From positions 1 through 5,040 of the forward strand of contig CAJTKV010000074.1 of assembly GCA_910577075.1 (NCBI GenBank): a stretch of DNA of 5,040 nucleotides, written 5' to 3'. Shown piece after piece: positions 1 through 5,040 of the stretch (within the stretch, counting starts at the first letter, position 1; each line of letters begins with the position of its first letter). The notes beneath the pieces are model-generated. The model saw nothing but the letters and a program-made list of their open reading frames with translations, ran no database searches and had not been told where the DNA came from. The DNA comes from an uncultured Bacilli bacterium (GTDB taxonomy: Bacteria > Bacillota_I > Bacilli_A > RF39 > UBA660). The translations under genes were made by a program, and so were the position numbers.

Positions 1-302
1 AAGATAAGAGGGTGGAGGAGTATATGAAAACATTAGATTCGGTAACTGTATCAATCGGGATTAACGATTGGATAGATGAAGAGACTGATCAAAGATTTAT
101 AAGAAATACGATAGAAAGAGAAGCTACGAGGAAAGGCCTTCAGAAGGGCTTAAAACAAGGTTTAAAAGAGGGGCGTAAAGAAATAGCAGAAAACCTCATA
201 AAAGAAGGAATGTCCATGGACAAAATAGCAAGTATCTGTAATATAAGTGAAGCAGAATTAGATAAGCTCTTGTTGGAAAGAAAAAAGAATGACTTAGAAT
301 AA
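1..302 (+). CDS. C-terminal tail of an Rpn/YhgA-like PD-(D/E)XK nuclease family protein (5' end outside window)
   Basis: The reading frame is open back to the first base (codons from base 3: Asp-Lys-Arg-Val...), so this is most likely the end of a longer gene; the GTG at 12 is probably an internal Val codon and no Shine-Dalgarno fits it. Counting that GTG as residue 1, residues 41-56 hold glycines every fourth position (Gly42, 46, 50, 54) in a Lys/Glu-rich helix. A short helix-turn-helix-like tail follows (about 62-87, IKEGMSMDKIASICNISEAE). This layout is typical of the C-terminus of Rpn/YhgA-like proteins (recombination-promoting nuclease / 'PD-(D/E)XK nuclease family transposase'), which cut DNA and are often multicopy. 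The catalytic N-terminal part is not in the window, so activity and completeness cannot be judged. A remnant gene is an alternative. The stop TAA at 300-302 lies inside the terminator stem. Confidence 0.72.
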   Translation, partial: DKRVEEYMKTLDSVTVSIGINDWIDEETDQRFIRNTIEREATRKGLQKGLKQGLKEGRKEIAENLIKEGMSMDKIASICNISEAELDKLLLERKKNDLE

Positions 303-323
303 ACGCAAGTTTATTCTTTTTTT
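296..323 (+). terminator. Intrinsic terminator of the Rpn-like gene
   Basis: A perfect 9-bp stem, AGAATAAAC (296-304) with GTTTATTCT (309-317), is closed by a GCAA tetraloop (GNRA type) and followed by a run of T (317-323). The stop codon of the preceding gene lies within the left arm. Confidence 0.88.
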
Positions 324-344
324 ATAGATAAATGGAGGCATTGA

Positions 345-353
345 TGATATAAT
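345..353 (+). promoter_or_regulatory. Extended -10 promoter of the XRE regulator gene
   Basis: TGATATAAT gives a perfect extended -10 (TG at 345-346, TATAAT at 348-353). No convincing -35 is seen 16-18 bases upstream, as expected for an extended -10 promoter. The predicted start near 360 gives a leader of about 37 bases with an AAAGGT ribosome binding site at 383-388, eight bases before the ATG. Confidence 0.72.
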
Positions 354-396
354 GGAAAACATAGTATGCTAGAAAAGAAAGTAAAGGTAGTAATTT

Positions 397-1524
397 ATGA
401 ATAATAAACAAACGGGTAAATTTATAAGGGCGTTAAGAAAAGAAAGAGGATTAACGCAATATGAATTAGCAAAAAAATTAATGATAAATAGAGCAACAGT
501 TAGTAAATGGGAAAGAGGGGAGATGGGATTTACACAAAAGAATTTAATTTTATTGAGTGAATTTTTTAGTGTTTCAACTGATGAGTTGATTGCTGGTGAA
601 AGAGATAAGAAAGGCCTAAGAGATAAAGTAGATGAAATAGCATTAAATATCTTAGATAATAATATCAAGTTACATAGAATAATAAAGTATATGTTGGCAA
701 TAATTATATTTTTAGGAATTTCTTTCTTGTTATATTATTTCTATACATTTTATAATTCAGTTAAGATATACTCAATATATCTAAATACTGATAAATATGC
801 AGTTAATTATGGGCAATTAACTAAGACAAGCGATAAGATATATTTTTATTTAGATATAGATTATATGATTGAAGATGTTGATAAAATTGAGTCAGTACAA
901 TTATTTTATATAAATGGATCAAACTTAGTTACACTGGGAGAGATGACGGAATTAAAACCGTTCACATTTACGGCAAATAAAGGTTATGACGAATTCATAA
1001 GATTTGATGATTTTGATATTGCCCTTAAAAATATGTATATCTATGTTAATTTCACAGATGGTGAATTTGAAAGAATAGATCTAGAATTTGATCGTGAATA
1101 TTCAAACTCACGTGTGGTACCAGTTAATTTAAAAAATATAAAGGGTGAAATTACTACTAAATATGCTAAAAAGGAAGATACAAAAGTCTATGATAAATTT
1201 CTGGAAGTTAAAGAAATAATTGAAAAACATGGTGAAGATGGAATTATGGATTTCAAATTTGAAGGTAATACATATAAATTAAGATTGCTTGATGATGAAT
1301 TAAATATAGATTTTTATAGAGATGAAGAAAAATATTCGTTTGTTTATAGTTATTTTAATAAGGAGTTATTCTACTTTAATGAATATAGTTCAAATAATAA
1401 GGTAAAATTAGTATATTCATTTGATATACAAATGGGCAAATGTTTAGAAGGTGATTGTACTAATCATATGGATAATTATAGAGAAATGATTAGATTACTT
1501 CGCGAGATAATTTATGAATATTAA
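397..1524 (+). CDS. Membrane-anchored XRE-family (HTH_3) regulator with extracytoplasmic domain
   Basis: This 375-residue protein starts with a clear Cro/C1-type helix-turn-helix (about residues 8-62), with the LTQYELAKKL helix and a recognition segment NRATVSKWERGEM at 31-43. A charged linker (63-97) leads to a single transmembrane helix at about 98-119. Residues 120-375 form an acidic, Tyr/Phe-rich domain that should lie outside the membrane, given that the HTH must be cytoplasmic. I do not recognise that domain. Its only cysteines, Cys349 and Cys354 (Cys-X4-Cys), could form a disulfide. The likely role is a one-component sensor: the outer domain perceives a signal or partner and the HTH represses or activates nearby genes. 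Target and ligand are unknown; the neighbouring secreted protein gene is a candidate target, by adjacency only. The ATG at 397 is supported by AAAGGT at 383-388 and by the HTH starting at once. It has its own promoter and terminator. Confidence 0.88.
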   Translation: MNNKQTGKFIRALRKERGLTQYELAKKLMINRATVSKWERGEMGFTQKNLILLSEFFSVSTDELIAGERDKKGLRDKVDEIALNILDNNIKLHRIIKYMLAIIIFLGISFLLYYFYTFYNSVKIYSIYLNTDKYAVNYGQLTKTSDKIYFYLDIDYMIEDVDKIESVQLFYINGSNLVTLGEMTELKPFTFTANKGYDEFIRFDDFDIALKNMYIYVNFTDGEFERIDLEFDREYSNSRVVPVNLKNIKGEITTKYAKKEDTKVYDKFLEVKEIIEKHGEDGIMDFKFEGNTYKLRLLDDELNIDFYRDEEKYSFVYSYFNKELFYFNEYSSNNKVKLVYSFDIQMGKCLEGDCTNHMDNYREMIRLLREIIYEY

Positions 1525-1555
1525 GAGAGTATGAAAAGTTTTACTCTCTTTTTTT
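1523..1555 (+). terminator. Intrinsic terminator of the XRE regulator gene
   Basis: A perfect 9-bp stem pairs AAGAGAGTA (1523-1531) with TACTCTCTT (1542-1550) around a 10-base loop, and a T-run extends through 1555. The left arm overlaps the TAA stop (1522-1524). Confidence 0.87.
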
Positions 1556-1564
1556 CTAATTATG

Positions 1565-1573
1565 TGATATAGT
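1565..1573 (+). promoter_or_regulatory. Extended -10 promoter of the secreted protein gene
   Basis: TGATATAGT contains the TG extension (1565-1566) and a -10 box TATAGT (1568-1573). The -35 position falls in the preceding terminator and is not a recognisable TTGACA. The predicted start near 1580 leaves a very short leader of about 19 bases carrying a GTGAGGT ribosome binding site at 1585-1591, seven bases before the ATG at 1599. Confidence 0.65.
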
Positions 1574-1598
1574 TTAAGAGGAAAGTGAGGTAAAAAGA

Positions 1599-2348
1599 AT
1601 GAAATTAGTCAACAAAAAGTTTATTATGATTATAACGTTGTTAATGGTAGCATTCAGTAATAATGTATTTGCATCAGAAGATAAAGATATTTATTATACA
1701 AATGAACATTATGTAAGTTTTACTAAAGAAGAATATGATTTTGTTAGTGATTTTTATTATGATGGTTATCAAGAATATATGAATCAAGAAGATTATAATT
1801 ATATGATTGATAGTAACATGATGAATAGTGAGATTCAAACTGTAGAATATACTGATAATGATGGTTTATTGCCATTGGCAGATACTTCTTATGCAACAGG
1901 AAGCAAAAGAATAAAATTATCATCGGCATGCGAATCATCTTTTTGTAATATGGCAATAACACTTAATTGGTTAGTATCTCCGAATACAAGAAGTTATGAC
2001 TTAGTTGGTGCATATTCTCCATCAAGCAACAGTTTATCAATTGTTAACTCAAGAATTCAGTATGATGGAACTTCTTCTCAATACGTTGAGAGAAGGGAAG
2101 AAAAAAATGGCATTTCAGCAACAATGAAATTACCATCTTCTGGTGAAAGTATTAGGATTATTATGAATTTTACAGCCAATAAGGGTACAAGAATTTATGC
2201 TGCATATCAACATGCTGCTAAAACTATTAGTCTAACTAATAGTAGAAAATACTCTTTTAATTCTGGCGGTTATGGCGGAGTATTTAGATTTGAAGAATCT
2301 GTTAAGTCTTATTATGATTCCATGGGTGGCGTAAAGATGGATATATAA
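1599..2348 (+). CDS. Secreted protein of unknown function with signal peptide
   Basis: This is a 249-residue protein with a Sec signal peptide: basic start (MKLVNKK), hydrophobic core (residues 8-20) and a likely signal peptidase I site after VFA (Ala25), giving a mature protein of about 224 residues. There is no lipobox cysteine, sortase motif or later membrane helix, so release outside the cell is expected. Mature residues 26-72 are acidic and tyrosine-rich (ten Tyr). Residues 95-249 look like a beta-rich domain with many Ser/Thr/Tyr, one Cys-X4-Cys pair (Cys111, Cys116; the only cysteines) and a Gly-rich stretch (NSGGYGG, 221-227). I do not recognise a named family or any catalytic motif. 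The N-terminal stretch could be a pro-segment or partner-binding region; this is a guess. The ATG is fixed by GTGAGGT at 1585-1591 and the signal peptide. The upstream membrane-bound regulator may control or sense it. Confidence 0.8.
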   Translation: MKLVNKKFIMIITLLMVAFSNNVFASEDKDIYYTNEHYVSFTKEEYDFVSDFYYDGYQEYMNQEDYNYMIDSNMMNSEIQTVEYTDNDGLLPLADTSYATGSKRIKLSSACESSFCNMAITLNWLVSPNTRSYDLVGAYSPSSNSLSIVNSRIQYDGTSSQYVERREEKNGISATMKLPSSGESIRIIMNFTANKGTRIYAAYQHAAKTISLTNSRKYSFNSGGYGGVFRFEESVKSYYDSMGGVKMDI

Positions 2349-2382
2349 TATGCATCTAGGTTATGAACATATGAATGAAAGA

Positions 2383-2411
2383 GTCAATGATTAAAAATCA
2401 TTGGCTTTTTT
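2383..2411 (+). terminator. Intrinsic terminator of the secreted protein gene
   Basis: A 10-bp stem pairs GTCAATGATT (2383-2392) with AATCATTGGC (2396-2405), with one G-U wobble, an AAA loop and a T-run at 2406-2411; a further T-run follows at 2413-2419. Bases 2349-2382 between the stop and the stem hold nothing recognisable. Confidence 0.85.
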
Positions 2412-2429
2412 ATTTTTTTGTGATATATT
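2401..2429 (+). promoter_or_regulatory. Extended -10 promoter of the helicase gene
   Basis: TGATATATT at 2421-2429 gives a TG extension and a -10 box TATATT (2424-2429). A weak -35 candidate, TTGGCT (2401-2406), sits exactly 17 bases upstream and overlaps the right arm of the preceding terminator. The predicted start near 2436 gives a leader of about 15 bases that begins almost at the ribosome binding site AGTGAGGGAG (2438-2447). Confidence 0.6.
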
Positions 2430-2450
2430 GTAGAAAAGTGAGGGAGAGAT

Positions 2451-4868
2451 ATGGGTAAAGTAGATTTTATCAATTTAATTCAAGAAGAAAATGAAAAATT
2501 AAATACGTGGTATAAAGATTATCAAAAGTTTAGTAATTTAAAAGAGTTTAAGAAGAAAGAAGATTTTGATAATAAGTTACCCGATTTATTTACTATGGGT
2601 TTTACGATTAATTTAAAAGCTATTAAGTTATATAAAGAGTATAAATTGCATTATGAAGAGTGTAGAGAATTAAGTGATAATTTAGGTAAGTTAATAAAAG
2701 AACAAAATAAAACTTTATATGATAAGAGAATAAAGAAGTTTAAATATATAGCACCAACAATTGAAGGTAGAGAATTAGATGAACAACAGTTAAAGACGAT
2801 TGTAAGAGATGATAATAATCAATTGGTACTGGCTGGTGCTGGAAGTGGTAAGACGACGACGATAGTTGGCAAAGTAAGATATCTATTGGAGGTCAAACAT
2901 GTTGATCCGGAAAAGATATTATTATTATCATTTACCAATGTGGCTTCCGATGATATGCGAAATCGCATAAGAAATGAAACAGGAGAAAAATTAGATGTAT
3001 TTACATTTCATAAATTGGGATATGATATTATAAGTTCTTCATCTAAGGATAATCCTCAAGTATTTGTTGGATCATTTTATGACTTAATTAAAGATAAACT
3101 TTTAAAGTTATTGGGAAATAAGGAATATTTAAAAAAGTTTATTGAGTATTTAGAAAAAGAAAGATTTGCCTTAAGAGATGAATTTTCCTTTAAGAGTATT
3201 GATGAATATAATGACTATTTGATGATTAATCAACCTTGTACTTTAATGAATGAAAGTGTTTTAAGTCAAGGAGAATTAGAGATTGCCAACTTTTTCTTTA
3301 AAAATGGCATCAATTATGAGATGAATGTTAGATATAGAGAACTTACGACATATGATGGAAAGAGAGAATATAAACCAAAATTTTATTTACCAGATTATGA
3401 TATCTATATTGAATATTTTGAAACAGATAAAAAGTTTAGGGTACCCGTTTATATTGATGGTAAGATGGGAGAGGACTACTCCGAATATATTAAATGGGTT
3501 GAGAAGTTACATAAGAAGAATAATACTACTTTAGTTAATACTTATTACTATGAAAAGAAGAGTGATAAGTTACTTGGCAATTTAGAAAAGAATTTAAAGA
3601 AATTGGGAGTAGTGTTTAAAGAAAAAGATATTAAAACTTTATGGGAAGAAATTAAAGATACGCAGAATGAGTTTTTACTTATCATTATGAAATCTATTGA
3701 GACAGTTATTAGTTTAATTAAGAGCAATGATTATACGATTGAAGAAGTAAGAAAGATGTGTGCTTCAGAATTTAAGACAGACAAAATAGCTTTATTGGAT
3801 ATTATTGAACCTCTATATGATTATTATAATGAGTATTTAGTAAAAAATAATAAGGTTGATTTTAATGATATGATCAATCGAGCTAGTAAGTTAGTTTTAA
3901 AGGGAAAGTTTAAACACAAGTATGATTATGTATTAGTTGATGAGTATCAAGATATTTCTAGAGCAAGATATAGATTATTAAAAGCTTTAAGAGATAGACA
4001 TAATTATAAGTTATTTTGTGTAGGTGATGATTGGCAGAGTATTTATCAGTTTAGTGGAAGTGATGTATCTTTTATTATAAATTTTAAGGATTATTGGGGA
4101 GATACACATATAAGTAAGATTGAACATACTTATAGATTGTCGGAAAAGATGGCAGAGATAAGTGGCAATTTTATCATGAAGAATAAAAGACAAGTAAAGA
4201 AGAATATGATTGGCTTAGAAAATGGGAGATTTCCATTGGGACTTTTAAGCGCTGGATCAAGAAGTCATCTTCTCAATATATTAGCTCTTAAGTTAGATGA
4301 CTTACCAAGAGATAGTACAGTTTTATTCTTGGGAAGATATGATCGAGATTTTGAATTTATCTATAATGATACTAAACATTTTAATATTAAATATGATTAT
4401 AATTATAATGTTCATCGTATTACGTATTATAATAAACCAAGGTTGAGAATAATTGCTTTAACGATTCATAAGTCAAAGGGATTAGAGGCAGATTATGTAT
4501 TTGTCTTAAATAATAAAAATACTTTAATAGGTTTTCCTAGTAAGATATTTGATTTGCCATTAGTTAATCTATTGATGGAAAAGGGAGATAGTTATGCCTT
4601 TGCTGAAGAGAGAAGATTAATGTATGTAGCACTTACGAGAAGTAAGAATAAGACATATCTATTAGCTATGAATAAGCAGAAGTCCGTTTTTGTCAATGAA
4701 TTAGAAAGTGAATATAAGAGTGAATTAGAAAAAGAGTATTTTGAATGTCCATGGTGTGATGGCAAGTTGATTAAGAAAAGAACAGTAGAAGGCGATATAC
4801 TTGGATGTACAAAATATAAGAAAGATGGTACAGGATGTAATTATTCTAGGAGAATACATAAGTATTAG
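2451..4868 (+). CDS. UvrD/HelD (helicase IV)-like SF1 helicase with nuclease-fold insertion and C-terminal zinc ribbon
   Basis: This 805-residue protein should be an ATP-driven 3'-5' DNA translocase acting in DNA repair, recombination or defence. SF1A motifs in order: Q motif LDEQQLKTI (109-117); Walker A AGAGSGKTTT (128-137); Ia LLSFTNVASDDM (158-169); Ib VFTFHKLG (183-190); Walker B LVDEYQD (495-501); III VGDDWQSIYQFSGSD (524-538); IV EHTYRLS (558-564); V TIHKSKGLEADYVF (671-684); VI EERRLMYVALTRS (719-731). Between Ib and Walker B, about 270-390, is an insertion like the PD-(D/E)XK-fold domain of helicase IV-type proteins (GELEIANFFFKNGINYE, then FYLPDYDIYIEYF), but the position where I expect the conserved Asp of 'PDF' is Lys310, so it may be inactive. 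Residues 766-798 form a topoisomerase-type zinc ribbon (Cys766, 769, 786, 796). All helicase motifs look intact. The ATG follows AGTGAGGGAG closely. No terminator is seen before the CRISPR array 68 bases downstream. Confidence 0.92.
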   Translation: MGKVDFINLIQEENEKLNTWYKDYQKFSNLKEFKKKEDFDNKLPDLFTMGFTINLKAIKLYKEYKLHYEECRELSDNLGKLIKEQNKTLYDKRIKKFKYIAPTIEGRELDEQQLKTIVRDDNNQLVLAGAGSGKTTTIVGKVRYLLEVKHVDPEKILLLSFTNVASDDMRNRIRNETGEKLDVFTFHKLGYDIISSSSKDNPQVFVGSFYDLIKDKLLKLLGNKEYLKKFIEYLEKERFALRDEFSFKSIDEYNDYLMINQPCTLMNESVLSQGELEIANFFFKNGINYEMNVRYRELTTYDGKREYKPKFYLPDYDIYIEYFETDKKFRVPVYIDGKMGEDYSEYIKWVEKLHKKNNTTLVNTYYYEKKSDKLLGNLEKNLKKLGVVFKEKDIKTLWEEIKDTQNEFLLIIMKSIETVISLIKSNDYTIEEVRKMCASEFKTDKIALLDIIEPLYDYYNEYLVKNNKVDFNDMINRASKLVLKGKFKHKYDYVLVDEYQDISRARYRLLKALRDRHNYKLFCVGDDWQSIYQFSGSDVSFIINFKDYWGDTHISKIEHTYRLSEKMAEISGNFIMKNKRQVKKNMIGLENGRFPLGLLSAGSRSHLLNILALKLDDLPRDSTVLFLGRYDRDFEFIYNDTKHFNIKYDYNYNVHRITYYNKPRLRIIALTIHKSKGLEADYVFVLNNKNTLIGFPSKIFDLPLVNLLMEKGDSYAFAEERRLMYVALTRSKNKTYLLAMNKQKSVFVNELESEYKSELEKEYFECPWCDGKLIKKRTVEGDILGCTKYKKDGTGCNYSRRIHKY

Positions 4869-4878
4869 TAGATAAAGT

Positions 4879-4894
4879 GATGGTAAGATGGTAA
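4879..4894 (+). repeat. Perfect tandem duplication of an 8-base unit in the CRISPR leader
   Basis: GATGGTAA occurs twice with no gap, at 4879-4886 and 4887-4894, about 43 bases upstream of the first CRISPR repeat. It could be a paired protein-binding site in the leader or a chance slippage product. Only the duplication itself is certain. Confidence 0.6.
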
Positions 4895-4919
4895 TTTCTA
4901 ATTAATGATTACTAAAATG

Positions 4920-4928
4920 TGTTATAAT
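4920..4928 (+). promoter_or_regulatory. Extended -10 promoter of the CRISPR array
   Basis: TGTTATAAT is a perfect extended -10 (TG at 4920-4921, TATAAT at 4923-4928) in the short leader between the helicase stop and the first repeat. The -10 ends eight bases before the repeat, so transcription should begin around 4934-4937, at or just before the repeat. No good -35 is seen. This supports left-to-right transcription, agreeing with the orientation suggested by the GTTTTAG repeat start. Confidence 0.68.
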
Positions 4929-4936
4929 ATCTATAG

Positions 4937-5040
4937 GTTTTAGGATCCTGTGTAATTTAGGAGTTGTATAACACCGTCAAAATTAACTTTAACGTTCATT
5001 AGTTTTAGGATCCTGTGTAATTTAGGAGTTGTATAACATA
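4937..5040 (+). CRISPR. Leader-proximal start of a CRISPR array, probably type II (runs off the window end)
   Basis: Two identical 36-base repeats lie at 4937-4972 and 5002-5037, separated by a 29-base spacer (4973-5001); the next spacer begins at 5038. The repeat starts GTTTTAG and ends GTATAAC. It contains the palindrome AGGATCCT (4942-4949) and a TCCT/AGGA inner stem (4946-4949 with 4959-4962), and its ends are partly complementary. The 36-base length, near-30-base spacer, GTTTTAG start and AAC end match type II (Cas9) repeats, in which this strand is the crRNA strand. No repeat copy is found upstream, so 4937 is the array start, and the first spacer would be the newest if acquisition is leader-polarised. 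The array transcript should become crRNAs with tracrRNA and RNase III. No cas1, cas2, csn2 or cas9 gene, and no anti-repeat, lies in the window. II-A and II-C cannot be separated on the repeat alone. Confidence 0.9.

Noticed and set aside
12..14. GTG as a true start of the first gene
   Set aside because: The frame stays open to the window start, there is no Shine-Dalgarno at proper distance, and the family tail expects a long upstream domain.
362..371. TAG-TATG-CTA imperfect palindrome near the regulator's start site as an autoregulatory operator
   Set aside because: Only three base pairs per arm are perfect, and no second copy is seen at the other promoters; chance is likely in AT-rich DNA.
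369..668. Open frame of 99 residues on the - strand
   Set aside because: It lies antisense to the start of the well-supported XRE regulator, has a low-complexity hydrophobic translation, no ribosome binding site and no promoter.
1744..1962. Open frame of 72 residues on the - strand
   Set aside because: It is antisense to the secreted protein gene; its Tyr/His-rich translation is a shadow of AT-rich codons.
2371..2394. Seven-codon ATG frame after the secreted protein gene
   Set aside because: It runs into the terminator stem and lacks a ribosome binding site; too short to support.
3325..3534. Open frame of 69 residues inside the helicase in another frame
   Set aside because: It is a shadow of the helicase reading frame with no own ribosome binding site.
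4011..4193. Open frame of 60 residues on the - strand
   Set aside because: It is antisense to helicase motifs III-IV, with no start signals.
4967..4972. TATAAC at the repeat 3' end as a promoter in every repeat, as in Neisseria type II-C arrays
   Set aside because: There is no correctly spaced TG extension and no -35-like hexamer 16-18 bases upstream, while a much better promoter sits before the array.
1..5040. tracrRNA anti-repeat within the window
   Set aside because: Reading intergenic regions on both strands for a stretch complementary to the repeat (such as ACTCCTAAAT or ACACAGGATC) gave none outside the array itself.

Overview
The window is very AT-rich. It reads as chromosomal DNA of a low-GC Firmicute, in the Bacilli / Erysipelotrichia / Mollicutes-relative range that includes uncultured gut lineages. 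All nine Trp codons in the four genes are TGG, no gene is interrupted by TGA, and stops are TAA or TAG. This points to the ordinary bacterial code rather than the Mycoplasma code. No 16S or other taxonomic marker is present, so the placement is inference.

Layout, all on the + strand: (1) 1-302, the 3' end of a gene that starts before the window, matching the C-terminal tail of Rpn/YhgA-like (PD-(D/E)XK) recombination-promoting nuclease / putative transposase proteins. (2) 397-1524, a membrane-anchored XRE-type regulator with an N-terminal HTH, one transmembrane helix and a roughly 255-residue outer domain. (3) 1599-2348, a secreted protein of unknown function with a clear signal peptide. (4) 2451-4868, a UvrD/HelD (helicase IV)-like superfamily 1 helicase with a nuclease-fold insertion and a C-terminal topoisomerase-type zinc ribbon. 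(5) 4937 to the window end, the leader-proximal start of a CRISPR array: two identical 36-bp repeats around one 29-nt spacer, with repeat features of a type II (Cas9) system. No cas gene and no tracrRNA anti-repeat were found inside the window, so any effector would lie outside it.

Genes 1-3 each end in a strong intrinsic terminator. Genes 2-4 and the array each have an extended -10 promoter (TGnTATAnT), and for genes 3 and 4 the promoter starts within about 10-13 bases of the previous terminator. They therefore look like separate single-gene transcription units rather than an operon. The exception is the helicase, which has no recognisable terminator and lies only 68 bases before the first CRISPR repeat.

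The regulator and the secreted protein are the most plausible functional pair: one can sense outside the membrane, the other is exported, and both carry a single Cys-X4-Cys pair. This link rests on adjacency and shared features only. The helicase beside the CRISPR array is the other context worth following up.
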